A stretch of DNA of 49,380 bases from CAZETJ01 sp964514575 (GCA_964514575.1 CAZETJ010000003.1:1-49380); one strand, 5' to 3'. Shown: positions 17,056 to 25,722, counted from the first letter of the stretch. Numbers and translations: made by a program. Notes: generated by a model from the sequence alone, not told the origin.

Positions 17056-17074
17056 TATAATGGTATTTGGGAGG
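17056..17074 (+). promoter_or_regulatory. -10 box and Shine-Dalgarno of the small membrane protein gene
   Basis: TATAAT at 17056-17061, then GGGAGG at 17069-17074, 5 nt before the ATG at 17080. The Shine-Dalgarno sequence would begin almost at the predicted transcription start. No good -35 box is visible. Confidence 0.45.
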
Positions 17075-17079
17075 CACCT

Positions 17080-17586
17080 ATGACAACAAAAATCGCAGCT
17101 TTTGTTGTTAGTTTAGTGTCTGCCGGCCTTTTTATAACTAGTCGGCTGTGGCCGAATGACCCATATTTCTTTATTGTGTCATCTAACGTTGTCACGGCCA
17201 CCGCCCGGTTGGTGTTGGCTGGCCTAATGATAAAACTAGCATTTGGAAGAAGAATCCAACGCCGATCTACTAGCCATCTGTATCTTGGTTTGGCGGCCGC
17301 TCTACTGGGTTTAGGTGTAGCTGGTCTAAGTATGCAGAGCTTGGACTACGCTCTCTTCAATATTATTAAGCCGCTGGATTACATTTTTATCGTCGGCCTG
17401 GGCAGCTTATTGGCGTGTGCTGGTTTGGGCTATAGATATGAACCTGAGATTAAAAAACTAAATTGGTTCAGCAGTCCGCATCCGTTTCAATTGCGTCTGA
17501 TCCGACTGCGCCTGCCTCCGTTGCACTCGCCTCCGCTTTCCCTGTTCCAGCTACGCCTGTCTATTATCAAGCATGTCCACACATAA
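17080..17586 (+). CDS. Small four-helix membrane protein of unknown function, possibly frameshifted at its 3' end
   Basis: 168 residues. Four hydrophobic segments (about 5-24, 31-54, 66-86, 95-115) are followed by RYEPEIKK and a soluble tail. The first 125 residues look like genuine coding sequence with a good Shine-Dalgarno. After a run of six A (about 17453-17458) the frame turns into unusual Leu/Arg/Pro sequence. In contrast, the -1 frame (17463 onward) reads as a plausible Ala/Pro/Ser linker followed by Cys residues (CPHINC ... KNC). Either one base is missing in the A-run or the ribosome slips there. I do not recognise the family. It converges on lysK. Confidence 0.6.
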   Translation: MTTKIAAFVVSLVSAGLFITSRLWPNDPYFFIVSSNVVTATARLVLAGLMIKLAFGRRIQRRSTSHLYLGLAAALLGLGVAGLSMQSLDYALFNIIKPLDYIFIVGLGSLLACAGLGYRYEPEIKKLNWFSSPHPFQLRLIRLRLPPLHSPPLSLFQLRLSIIKHVHT

Positions 17587-17656
17587 ATTGTAAGCAAACC
17601 CACAGAACCCGCAAAAATTGCAGTGTCGGTTTTAGCCATTTATGCCTCTATTCATG

Positions 17657-19189
17657 TCAGCCCTCGAGACGCAAACGTGAAATTAGCCACTCGCGCGGCA
17701 AGATCGATAAGAACCAGCCGGCTCGCGGGCCGCTAGACTGGCCGATTAAGGCCTTGTAAAGCGCCATGAAGAGATCCTTTGGCACTACTCCTACTTCTTC
17801 AGCTAAGCCATAGATAGCTTTATGGAACCATTCGCCGTCGGCGGTTTTGGGAGCGGTGGTAATTTTGTCGGCCAATTTATTCAAGTAGTCCTTCTGTACA
17901 TCTGTAAAAGCGCCACTGTCGACCGCCTCGCTTAGCTCAAATTTAGCCTCCGTTGGAGCGTAGGCTTCTAGCCAGCGGTCAATAAACTTAAGTTCCCTTT
18001 TGATCGTTTCGGCTTCTTCCTTTGCAGCGCTGGAGTACTCACTACGTCCGATAATTTCAAGCGTCAGCTCAGGATCTTTGAGCGCCGCTTGGTAGGAAGC
18101 CACCAGATGCGAAAACGGTATAGTCGAGATGGTCAGCTTGGCTACCGACCCCGTGCATAGTTCGATAAGTTGCTCATCATCCGCAGTTTTCTTGGGTTTA
18201 CTCAAAAGTTCGGCGAATTCGTCAAACAGCCGGATTAAGGTTGGGCCAGAATCGAAGAATAATTGTTTATCCGGAGCGTAACGAAGCAAGAAATACCAGA
18301 CTGCCTCTGGCGGCAAAATTTTCATAAGTTCGGCTGCCGTAATCGTATCTCCAGCGCTTTTGCTCATTTTTTTTGTCTCACCGGTCCTGTTAATAAAAGC
18401 GTATGGCAGTGGCAGCGGCGGCTCGATGCCAAAGACCTTACGGGCAATTGCCGCGCCAGTGTCGTAAGAACCACCCTTGGTGGCGTGATCTCGGCCAAAG
18501 GGTTCGACATCCACCTTGAGCAACCACCAGCGAGCCGGCCAGTCTATGCGCCAGTTGAGCTTTACGTCGCCTTTGGCGTAACCAATCGAGTTTTTCTTGC
18601 CTTCGTTATCTTGGTACTCAAGGGTCTGGGCAGCCTTATCCAGGCTGACAAATTGACGGGTTTTAAGATAGCCATCTTCTATGACTTGGACTGGCGACCA
18701 TTGTTCATCCAGCGAACGTCCAGAAACTTGGATTAAGATCTTTTTAATTTGGTCTAGGCTCTCTAGGGTTTTTTCAATGGCAGGCACAAAAAAACCAGCT
18801 CGATACTTCTCGTGAGAGCGAACAATAACCATTTTTAGCTTCAGCTCTTTGGCGGCCAAAACTAAGTCATTCAAAAAATAATCGGCGTAGGAGGCTGCTT
18901 TTCCGTCCGGCGACGGCACATCGCACAGCGGTTTGCCCAGCTGCTTCTCAAAGTCGGCGGATATGCCAGCTGGCACTTTTCTTAGCACATCCAAGTCATC
19001 AACAATATGAAGATGGCGAGCCTTGCGGCCCCGGCGAATAAGCTCCGCGGCAATCGCTTCAGCCGTCATCACTTCTCTCAGTGTGCCGAGATGATAAACC
19101 CCCGACGGCGAAACCCCAGAAGAGACAATAATTTCACCTTCCGGACGCCTGCGAACTGCTTCATCGACAATATCGTTCAACCACTGCAT
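17657..19189 (-). CDS. lysK: Lysyl-tRNA synthetase, class I
   Basis: 510 residues. This is the archaeal-type class I enzyme, not the common class II LysS: a Rossmann catalytic domain with the HIGH-equivalent HLGT (SPSGVYHLGTLRE, about residues 27-39) and KMSKS (about residues 285-289). The C-terminal helical part is the class I LysRS anticodon-binding region. It charges tRNA-Lys and supports the mixed ancestry of the synthetases here. A TATAAA box lies 8 nt before the ATG, with no Shine-Dalgarno, 42 nt after the greA stop. It may be transcribed both from greA and from this internal leaderless promoter. Confidence 0.94.
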   Translation of the reverse strand: MQWLNDIVDEAVRRRPEGEIIVSSGVSPSGVYHLGTLREVMTAEAIAAELIRRGRKARHLHIVDDLDVLRKVPAGISADFEKQLGKPLCDVPSPDGKAASYADYFLNDLVLAAKELKLKMVIVRSHEKYRAGFFVPAIEKTLESLDQIKKILIQVSGRSLDEQWSPVQVIEDGYLKTRQFVSLDKAAQTLEYQDNEGKKNSIGYAKGDVKLNWRIDWPARWWLLKVDVEPFGRDHATKGGSYDTGAAIARKVFGIEPPLPLPYAFINRTGETKKMSKSAGDTITAAELMKILPPEAVWYFLLRYAPDKQLFFDSGPTLIRLFDEFAELLSKPKKTADDEQLIELCTGSVAKLTISTIPFSHLVASYQAALKDPELTLEIIGRSEYSSAAKEEAETIKRELKFIDRWLEAYAPTEAKFELSEAVDSGAFTDVQKDYLNKLADKITTAPKTADGEWFHKAIYGLAEEVGVVPKDLFMALYKALIGQSSGPRAGWFLSILPREWLISRLRLEG

Positions 19190-19231
19190 AAACCCAGTTT
19201 ATATTTTTTAGGTTTCGGTGGCTAGCTGTGC

Positions 19232-19690
19232 TTAGGCGATTTCAGTAATTTTGTAGGCGGTGGGCGGCGAGTTCTTGATGACAACTTTATCACCGACAGT
19301 CTTATCGAGCAATTTCTTACCGATTGGCGATTCGTCACTGATTTTTCCGTTCAGTGGATCGGCTTCCATGGTACCGACAACCTGGAATTGTTGGGTCTTG
19401 CCGCTGGTACTACGCAACTTGACGATCGAACCCAAGCGAACACTACCGTTAGCTTTCGGCTTTTTAATAATCTGGCTGTTAGCCACCACGTGTTCAAGTT
19501 CGGAGATACGGCTTTCCAATCGGTCTTGTTCCTCGCGGGCACTTTGGTATTCAGCGTTTTCGCTCAAGTCGCCCAGTTCGCGGGCAGATTTAATCCGATC
19601 GGCAATGCCTGGCCGTTGAGCCAACAGCTTGTCGAGTTCTTGCTTGATTTCGTCAAGTCCTGCTTGAGTTAGATGGAATTGTTTTTTCAT
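19232..19690 (-). CDS. greA: Transcription elongation factor GreA
   Basis: 152 residues. The N-terminal coiled coil with the acidic tip DLSENAEYQSAREEQ (about residues 42-56) enters the RNA polymerase secondary channel and stimulates cleavage of backtracked RNA. The C-terminal FKBP-like domain has SPIGKKLLDKTVGD. A perfect extended -10 (TGCTATAAT) lies about 75 nt upstream, right after the proS stop. Shine-Dalgarno support is weak (AGG). Confidence 0.96.
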   Translation of the reverse strand: MKKQFHLTQAGLDEIKQELDKLLAQRPGIADRIKSARELGDLSENAEYQSAREEQDRLESRISELEHVVANSQIIKKPKANGSVRLGSIVKLRSTSGKTQQFQVVGTMEADPLNGKISDESPIGKKLLDKTVGDKVVIKNSPPTAYKITEIA

Positions 19691-19763
19691 AGACCTGTTT
19701 AAGCGAATCCTTGAATTTACGTTGATACCTTCTCCCCACGAGAAATTCTAGAAGATTTGGTAG

Positions 19764-19772
19764 ATTATAGCA
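19764..19772 (-). promoter_or_regulatory. greA extended -10 promoter
   Basis: TGCTATAAT reads on the minus strand from 19772 to 19764, immediately past the proS stop. It gives a leader of about 65 nt to the greA ATG at 19690. No convincing -35 box is visible. Confidence 0.5.
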
Positions 19773-19775
19773 GTC

Positions 19776-21035
19776 CTAGGTTGGCTTGCCTAGTGTTTCT
19801 TTAATAGATTTTGTGGGCACGATTTTAACCTCTTCAGAGCCGCGTTTCTTGAGTTCGGCGCCACCGGCTTTTAAGGAGTTAGAGCTCACTACTGCGCGCC
19901 ATGGCAGACCCAGCAAATCGGCGTCGGCGAACTGTTCGCCTGGGCGATCCCCGCGGTCGTCGTAAAGCACGCTTATACCGTCGGATTCCAACTGCTTGTA
20001 GGTATCATCAGCCGCTTTTTTAACATCGGCTTCATCGCCCAAACGGCACAGATAAACATCGTACGGAGCCACAGCAGATGGCCACACCAGGCCTTTATCG
20101 TCAGCAAAGTGCTCGGCTAGCAGCCCCATCAGGCGGCTGATTCCAATACCGTAACTGCCCATTATGATTGACTGGCGCTGGCCTTTCTTATCTGTAAAAT
20201 ACAGATCTAAGATATCTGAGTACTTGCTGCCAAGCGGAAAAATATTGCCAACTTCTACAGCTTTTACTTCCTCGAGCTCGTTTTTGCTAAGACCCAAATC
20301 TGCTAAAACCTCGTCCGTGTAGACTTCTTTATTGACGGCAAGATTCTTCTTGCGGTCCAAATAAATAGTGTCCTCGCCGACATCGCTGAGAGTCTGGAAC
20401 TCCATACTGTACTTGCTGAAATAACCGCCGCTAGCGAAAGTTCTGTAGGTTATATCCCCCAGGCCTAGGCGACCATAAACCTCCATGTAGGCCTTGGGTG
20501 CTGTTTCGTCGTAGAATTTATCGTGCTCCGCTGAGCTGCGGCTAAAGCTGTATAAATCTTTCATTAAGAATTCGCGTCCCCGGAGCAAGCCCGATTTGGC
20601 TCGCAGTTCATTGCGGAACTTGGTCTGGATTTGGTACGGATAAATCGGTAAGTCCTTGTACGAGCTAACGAAGGCTTTTAGAGCATTGACCAGCGGTTCT
20701 TCGTGAGTCAAGCCTATACCGACATCGGCGCCGTTGGCTAACTTGGATTTAAACCAGTTGTCGACCACTTTGTCGTCCCAGCGGCCGCTAGCTTCCCATA
20801 GCTCTTTGTTCTGCAAGGTGCTCATTAGAACCTCGTTGCCACCTATACGATTCATTTCTTCGCGGACGATTTGGCTAATTTTATCGATTACAATTTTGCC
20901 TAGCGGTAAATAACTATAGACGCCAGCCATTTCCTTATGAATATAACCGGCTCGAATCAACAGCTGAGCGTTGCGTGATTCTTCATCAGCCGGCGCTTGC
21001 TTGCGGGTTTTTATAAACAGTTCAGAGCGGCGCAT
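19776..21035 (-). CDS. proS: Prolyl-tRNA synthetase, bacterial type lacking the editing insertion
   Basis: 419 residues against about 570 for typical bacterial ProRS. Motif 1 region (AGVYSYLPLGKIV), motif 2 region (FRNELRAKSGLLRGREF) and motif 3 (MGSYGIGISRL) are present, followed by the anticodon-binding domain. The roughly 180-residue INS editing domain that normally separates motifs 2 and 3, and that clears Ala-tRNA-Pro, is missing. Such short enzymes exist in alphaproteobacteria and mitochondria. GAGG lies 7 nt before the ATG; the CPBP gene ends 19 nt upstream. Confidence 0.95.
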   Translation of the reverse strand: MRRSELFIKTRKQAPADEESRNAQLLIRAGYIHKEMAGVYSYLPLGKIVIDKISQIVREEMNRIGGNEVLMSTLQNKELWEASGRWDDKVVDNWFKSKLANGADVGIGLTHEEPLVNALKAFVSSYKDLPIYPYQIQTKFRNELRAKSGLLRGREFLMKDLYSFSRSSAEHDKFYDETAPKAYMEVYGRLGLGDITYRTFASGGYFSKYSMEFQTLSDVGEDTIYLDRKKNLAVNKEVYTDEVLADLGLSKNELEEVKAVEVGNIFPLGSKYSDILDLYFTDKKGQRQSIIMGSYGIGISRLMGLLAEHFADDKGLVWPSAVAPYDVYLCRLGDEADVKKAADDTYKQLESDGISVLYDDRGDRPGEQFADADLLGLPWRAVVSSNSLKAGGAELKKRGSEEVKIVPTKSIKETLGKPT

Positions 21036-21054
21036 ATTCTGGCCTCATTCTACA

Positions 21055-21846
21055 TTATTTAAAGTGGATGCCGAAAGCCACAAGGTTATTCAGAAAATGT
21101 ACTAGCATGCCGGCCCACAGCGCGCCGGATTTTTCACGCAAGTAAACCAAGACCACGGAGAGGATAAACGTATCTATTGCAGCCCCCCAAACCAGCGGAC
21201 CGCCGTTGCCAAACTCCAGATGAGCCAGGCCAAATAACAAGCTAGTTAAAATCATCGCTCGCCTAAAGGTAAAATGCTTGCGCAGCCCCGAATATAGATA
21301 ACCTCGCACTAGTGGCTCCTCGCCTAACGGTGGCAACAAAACCAACGCGATAAAGGCCAGCACGTTCTGCGAGCTAGTGTTTATATTGTTAAAGCCCAGA
21401 TCTTGGGTCTGGTTGGTGTTAAAACTTGGGATTAATAGGCTAAGCAATACTCCGGCGACTATTAGCAACGCGTAGAATACAACAAAACCGCCAGCCGCCC
21501 TCCATACATCATTCCAAACTGGCCGGCGGCCTAGTCCGATGGCCGAAAGCTTCATTCCCCGTCGTCGAACCAAGCCAATAACGAAATAGGCGGCCAGACC
21601 TTCGGCAATTAGCACGTAGAAGAATTGGGCAGTAATTGATTGATTAAAAAGATTGGCGCCATGTTCTCCTTGGTGGGCTAATCCTAAAATTAGCTCCACC
21701 AAAAAGGCAGCGATTAACTGCGAAGCTATGAAAATCAGCAGCGTATTAAAAATGACTCTATATGACGTGCCGAGGCCCGTAGAACCGGCTTTGGCACTTA
21801 CTGATGTCCGTCTTCCGGACGGCCATTTAAAAAGACCTTTTGACAT
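21055..21846 (-). CDS. CPBP/CAAX-type intramembrane metalloprotease
   Basis: About 263 residues with six to eight membrane segments. The metal-site motifs of the ABI/CPBP (Rce1-like) family are intact: EE-x3-R in GEEPLVRGYLY, FGLAHLE, and the last His in HFLNN. Bacterial members cleave within the membrane, and some act with or downstream of site-2 proteases. Here the gene overlaps the 3' end of rseP by 20 nt, so both proteases are made together. ATG at 21846 is preferred over TTG at 21852. The natural substrate is unknown. Confidence 0.85.
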   Translation of the reverse strand: MSKGLFKWPSGRRTSVSAKAGSTGLGTSYRVIFNTLLIFIASQLIAAFLVELILGLAHQGEHGANLFNQSITAQFFYVLIAEGLAAYFVIGLVRRRGMKLSAIGLGRRPVWNDVWRAAGGFVVFYALLIVAGVLLSLLIPSFNTNQTQDLGFNNINTSSQNVLAFIALVLLPPLGEEPLVRGYLYSGLRKHFTFRRAMILTSLLFGLAHLEFGNGGPLVWGAAIDTFILSVVLVYLREKSGALWAGMLVHFLNNLVAFGIHFK

Positions 21847-23023
21847 CGACAATCGTAATTAAAATTATCAGAAGAAAAATAACGGCCATGCCAGTTCCGA
21901 CAATGCGCTCTTCGGCCACCTGGCTCAAAGGCCGGCGCATTAGTCGGCGCGAGATAATACTTAGCAGTAATCTGCCGCCATCAAGAGCTGGCAGTGGCAA
22001 GATGTTGATAAGCGCCAAGGTTAAAGAGATCACGGCTATAAATGCCAGGGTAAAATTAAGGCCAAGATCGCCACTGTGCCATAGCACCTCCATGATCGCT
22101 ACCGGGCCGCCCACCTGACTCTCAGCCTGGGCCGCGCCATTAGTCTGAGCCGCGTGGTTGCCGCTAAAAACGCCAGCGATCAGCGACCCCAAACCGCCCA
22201 AGGCGTGTCCAAGACCCTGCAGCGTCAGCCAGACGAACTGGCCCGCCAAACCAATCGCCACAATCGGCGAGCTCCAGGTTGAGCGCTGTATTGTTAGCTG
22301 GTTGGGCGCTACGCCAAGGTAGCCCCTTCCCTCTGAAGCTGGCCGCAAATGAGTAGCCAGAACCAACGGCTTACTATCCCGGGTTATATAAAGATCGATC
22401 GGCTGGCCTCGATATTTTGAAGTTAGCTCGGATAATTGCTGGGGTGCTTTAATGACCGCCGCTGGAGAGGCCCCAAGTGGAGCTAAGCCAACAATTAGAT
22501 CGGTCGAGCGTAGCGGGTCAGACGGTCCATCAAGCGACATATCAGTCGTTTTGGTCGCGGGCGATCCGGATTCGATAAAGCCAGCTTCTAGCTGTTGGCG
22601 AGCAATTTTGGTGTCGCTTTTGACGCTAAACTGGTCGATGCCGTTAAAGTCTTTGGTTATTAGAACCGGTATACCTACGGCCGCCAGAACTGTCAGGATT
22701 ATAAGCCCAGTGATTAAATTGGCGGTCACGCCAGCTAGCAAGATCTTGGTCTTAACCCGCAAACTGGCAGCGCCGAAACTGCCGGGTCGTTCGTCGTTAT
22801 CATGCTCTCCCCGCAGCTTTACGAAACCGCCAATCGGCAGCCAGTTTAGGCTCAAAATTAAACCGCTCTTGAGCTTTTTACTCCAGGCTCGCGGCGGGAA
22901 CCCTAGGCCAAACTCTTCTGGTACCACCCCATTCCGCTTGGCAATAATAAAATGACCCCACTCATGGGCCAAAATCAGGCCGACAAACAGAATAAAAGCC
23001 AAAATGAACAGAGCAACCTGCAT
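21827..23023 (-). CDS. rseP: Site-2 zinc metalloprotease RseP
   Basis: 398 residues. The first membrane helix carries HEWGH (H20, E21, H24). A PDZ-containing loop follows (about 115-270, LGVAPNQL region), and the last helices carry LPALDGGR, which holds the third zinc ligand. It clips membrane-spanning substrates such as anti-sigma factors and signal-peptide remnants. It lies in the reduced frr-uppS-rseP cluster where cdsA and dxr would normally intervene. No Shine-Dalgarno is visible before the ATG. Confidence 0.94.
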   Translation of the reverse strand: MQVALFILAFILFVGLILAHEWGHFIIAKRNGVVPEEFGLGFPPRAWSKKLKSGLILSLNWLPIGGFVKLRGEHDNDERPGSFGAASLRVKTKILLAGVTANLITGLIILTVLAAVGIPVLITKDFNGIDQFSVKSDTKIARQQLEAGFIESGSPATKTTDMSLDGPSDPLRSTDLIVGLAPLGASPAAVIKAPQQLSELTSKYRGQPIDLYITRDSKPLVLATHLRPASEGRGYLGVAPNQLTIQRSTWSSPIVAIGLAGQFVWLTLQGLGHALGGLGSLIAGVFSGNHAAQTNGAAQAESQVGGPVAIMEVLWHSGDLGLNFTLAFIAVISLTLALINILPLPALDGGRLLLSIISRRLMRRPLSQVAEERIVGTGMAVIFLLIILITIVDVKRSF

Positions 23024-23049
23024 AAGCTTTAGTTTAGCACGCTATCTGT

Positions 23050-23757
23050 TCAGGAGCCGAAGCGCCGTTGGCGCTTAGCAAATTCGTCTAAGCAAAAATC
23101 AATATCAGCAGGCGTCACGTCAGGCCAGTGTTTATCTAAAAATAGGAGCTCTGAGTAAGCTGCTCGCCAGAGCATAAAGCCGCTTATGCGCTCCTCGCCG
23201 GAGGTACGAACCACTAGGTCGAGCGGCGGAACTTCTGGATGATACAGCGCGCTGGCAAAAACCTCATCAGTTAATTCGTTTGCTTTTATACCCTGCTCAA
23301 TCAACTTTTTAGCCGCGTCGACAATTTCGGCATGGCCGCCGTAATTAAAACAGAGCGCCAGTGTGCCCCCGGTGTTATCGTTGGTTTTGGCCTCGGCTGT
23401 CTCAATTGCTTTAATAACTTTGGCGCTTAGTTTGTCCCGCTGGCCGATAACCACAATCCGGATATTTTTTTCGTGAAATTCATCTAAGTACTCCGTTAAG
23501 GCGCGCAGGACTAGGTTCATTAGATAGCCAACCTCCTCCTCCGCGCGAGACCAGTTCTCGGTAGAAAAAACGAATGCCGAAATGTAAGGTATTTTCTTCT
23601 CGACTAGCGCGTAGATTGCTAGGTCGCGCAGGTTTTTGTAGCCGCGGAAGTGCCCCTCCATAGTTTGCAGGCCTTGGGCCCTTGCCCAGCGGCGGTTACC
23701 ATCCATAATCACGCCGACGTGGGTCGGCTTAATGGCATGGTTTTCAGTTTTAGTCAT
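23050..23757 (-). CDS. uppS: Undecaprenyl diphosphate synthase (cis-prenyltransferase)
   Basis: 235 residues. The catalytic Asp is D19 in VIMDGNRRWAR, with the downstream FSTENWSR, LCFNYGG and VRTSGEERISGFMLW signatures intact. It makes the C55 lipid carrier for peptidoglycan and other wall polymers, matching the wall genes in this window. In its typical operon cdsA comes next; here rseP follows directly. No Shine-Dalgarno is seen. Confidence 0.96.
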   Translation of the reverse strand: MTKTENHAIKPTHVGVIMDGNRRWARAQGLQTMEGHFRGYKNLRDLAIYALVEKKIPYISAFVFSTENWSRAEEEVGYLMNLVLRALTEYLDEFHEKNIRIVVIGQRDKLSAKVIKAIETAEAKTNDNTGGTLALCFNYGGHAEIVDAAKKLIEQGIKANELTDEVFASALYHPEVPPLDLVVRTSGEERISGFMLWRAAYSELLFLDKHWPDVTPADIDFCLDEFAKRQRRFGS

Positions 23758-23788
23758 AAATTCAATACTCTTTGGAATAAGGGTCTAT

Positions 23789-24352
23789 CTAAACGGTCAT
23801 TATCTCTTGTTCTTTGGTTTTTGCCAAGGCTTCGACATCTGCTTTTTGGGCCCCAGCCAGATCATCCACCTGCTTTTCAAAGCGCAAGCGGTCGTCTTTG
23901 CTAATCAGCTTGGTTTTCTCTGCCTCCTCCGCCTTGTGAAAGATCTCGTGGCGGGCGTTGCGCACGCTAATCAGACACTCTTCCATTTTTTGGTTGAGAA
24001 TTTTGACCATAGCTGCCCGGCTCTCGGTGGTCAGTGGCGGAACTTGGATGCGTACTACCCGGCCGTCATCAACGGGGTTAAGCCCCAGAGATTCATTGGC
24101 TCGAATAGCATCCGAAATTGCTTTTAGATTGTTAGGGTCAAAAGGAGTAATTTGCAGCAGTTGTGCTTCTGGGGCCGTAATTCCGGCGGCCGCTTTAAGC
24201 AACGTCTGCTGGCCGTAGACTTCAACCATAACTCCGTCGAGCATTGAGGGGTGAGCCCGACCAGTGCGAATCTTGCCCAGCTCAGCTTTAAAGTGCTCGG
24301 TAGCACTACCTAACTTAGTCTTGAACTCTGCTAATAGTTGGCTAGGATTCAT
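23789..24352 (-). CDS. frr: Ribosome recycling factor
   Basis: 187 residues from ATG 24352 (a TTG two codons upstream is less likely). It is typical RRF: KIRTGRAHPSMLDGV near the N-terminus, VQVPPLT-like RIQVPPLTTESR in the middle, and a helical domain with VRNARHE. With EF-G it splits post-termination ribosomes. A TATAAT box ends 8 nt before the ATG and no Shine-Dalgarno exists, so this gene probably has its own leaderless transcript besides read-through from tsf. pyrH, usually between tsf and frr, is absent. Confidence 0.96.
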   Translation of the reverse strand: MNPSQLLAEFKTKLGSATEHFKAELGKIRTGRAHPSMLDGVMVEVYGQQTLLKAAAGITAPEAQLLQITPFDPNNLKAISDAIRANESLGLNPVDDGRVVRIQVPPLTTESRAAMVKILNQKMEECLISVRNARHEIFHKAEEAEKTKLISKDDRLRFEKQVDDLAGAQKADVEALAKTKEQEIMTV

Positions 24353-24360
24353 ATGCAACC

Positions 24361-24366
24361 ATTATA
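24361..24366 (-). promoter_or_regulatory. -10 box 8 nt before frr
   Basis: TATAAT reads on the minus strand from 24366 to 24361, in the 51-nt tsf-frr gap. The expected transcription start is within about 2 nt of the ATG. No clear -35 box is visible. Confidence 0.4.
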
Positions 24367-24403
24367 GATCATCTGGGATCGTAGAGCCGCCATTCTTTAG
24401 TAT

Positions 24404-24868
24404 TTATTCAATTTCACCTAGAGCTAAGCGAGCAAAACGCCTAACCACGATGTTCTCGCCAAGCTTAGCTACGTGCTCTTTAATGTAATCGCTAACTGAC
24501 TGCTCAGGGTCTTTAACAAATGGCTGTTCCAAAAGATCCTTTAGATCAGCAGGTTCGCTAGCCGCTATGTGTAAGCACAAATCTTTGACTAACTCCTTAA
24601 ACTCGTCTGTCTTGGCGACAAAATCGGTTTCACAATTGACTTCCACGACTACGCCGATGCGTCCGTCGTGAGAATAGGTACCGACCAGCCCGGATCGGGC
24701 TTCACGCTCCGTTCGCTTTTCGGCCTTCGCCAACCCCTTGGCTCGCATGGCTTCTAGTGCTTTGTCGAAGTCTCCTTCGGCCTCGACTAAGGCTTTTTTA
24801 GCGTCAGTCATGCCGACCCCTGTAAGCTCGCGTAGTTTTTTGATCTCTTCGATCGAAATATTTGCCAT
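24404..24868 (-). CDS. tsf: Translation elongation factor EF-Ts (short form)
   Basis: 154 residues against about 280 in E. coli. The N-terminal UBA-like domain and the TDVGFV-type exchange region (CETDFVAKTDEFKELV) are intact, but one core subdomain is missing, as in short bacterial EF-Ts forms. It recycles EF-Tu-GDP. Its ATG shares an A with the rpsB stop (TAATG), and AGGAGAG lies 6 nt upstream, so it is tightly coupled to rpsB. Confidence 0.95.
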   Translation of the reverse strand: MANISIEEIKKLRELTGVGMTDAKKALVEAEGDFDKALEAMRAKGLAKAEKRTEREARSGLVGTYSHDGRIGVVVEVNCETDFVAKTDEFKELVKDLCLHIAASEPADLKDLLEQPFVKDPEQSVSDYIKEHVAKLGENIVVRRFARLALGEIE

Positions 24869-25629
24869 TATTTGCTCTCCTTAGCTGCAGACTCTGAATC
24901 ACTTTTTTGTTCAATTTCTGTCTTGTCGGCGGGTCTTTTCGCTTTGCCCTTACCTGTCTCGATAGCCGCCTGGACGTAGTCTAGAACCAGGTTGATCGTC
25001 TTAGTGGCGTCGTCATTGGCTGGAATCGGGTAGTCTGCCAGGCTGGGATCAACGTTAGTATCAACCAAAGCGACTACTGGGATATGCAATTTTTTAGCTT
25101 CCCGTACGGCGTTGATATTAGTTAAGACATCTACCACAAATACCGCTCCGGGTTTGGCCGGCATCTCTTTGATACCGCCATAAAGCTGGTTCAAAGCGGC
25201 GATTTCCTCGTTAAAACGTTGAACCTCCAGCTTAGAATAACGAGCTTCTAGCTCGCCGGTCGCCAGACGGTTTTCAAGGTCTTTCACGCGCCTAATTTGG
25301 CTGCTGATGGTAGCTTGGTTAGTCAGCATACCACCTAACCAGCGTTCGGTAACGTACGGCATGTTGGTAGCCAGAGCCACCTCTTTAACCTTGTCTTTCG
25401 CCTGCCGCTTAGTACTAACTAATAGAATCTGCCTGCCGGAACCAGCTACTTCGCTCAAAAAAGCTAGGGCTTTGTCCAGACCCTCGACAGTCTTTGTTAA
25501 ATCAATAATATGGCTCCCCTCTCGTTTGCTATGAATATAGGGGGCCATCCGCGGGTGCCAACGACTGGTTTGGTGCCCGAAATGCGCACCAGCTTCCAAT
25601 AACTTCTTAATATCGACAGTTGTTGCCAA
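24868..25629 (-). CDS. rpsB: 30S ribosomal protein S2
   Basis: 253 residues. I place the start at TTG 25629, giving MATTVDIKKLLEAGAHFGHQ as in other S2 proteins, with AAGGA 8 nt upstream; the open frame extends further but does not look like S2. Core S2 features are present (HFGHQTSRWHPRMAPYI, VFVVD and the IPVVALVDTN region). The C-terminus has a charged tail. The promoter at 25729-25757 leaves a leader of about 95 nt that can fold. Confidence 0.96.
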   Translation of the reverse strand: MATTVDIKKLLEAGAHFGHQTSRWHPRMAPYIHSKREGSHIIDLTKTVEGLDKALAFLSEVAGSGRQILLVSTKRQAKDKVKEVALATNMPYVTERWLGGMLTNQATISSQIRRVKDLENRLATGELEARYSKLEVQRFNEEIAALNQLYGGIKEMPAKPGAVFVVDVLTNINAVREAKKLHIPVVALVDTNVDPSLADYPIPANDDATKTINLVLDYVQAAIETGKGKAKRPADKTEIEQKSDSESAAKESK

Positions 25630-25722
25630 TTTATTAATCCTTTCTCTTCGCAAGGTCTTACCCGGCCTATCCTGCACGGAAACGGCCTAGGAGGACTAAC
25701 GACCTCGCTGTTTAATTTTTCC
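25630..25722 (-). promoter_or_regulatory. rpsB leader, possible S2 autoregulatory RNA
   Basis: The transcript from the promoter at 25729-25757 would carry about 95 nt before the TTG. The region around 25680-25715 is GC-rich, with GAGG/CCTC complementary segments that can pair. Bacterial rpsB leaders often bind S2. I cannot match a specific known motif. Confidence 0.3.

Noticed and set aside
16766..17079. Possible 4.5S RNA, tmRNA, RNase P RNA or tRNA
   Set aside because: No signature loops (SRP GGAAG/AGCAG apical motif, tmRNA acceptor end, RNase P P4 sequences, tRNA T-loop) were found on either strand.
25630..25677. N-terminal extension of S2 (frame from 25677)
   Set aside because: S2 homology begins at the TTG at 25629, which has an AAGGA 8 nt upstream; the extension is the leader RNA.
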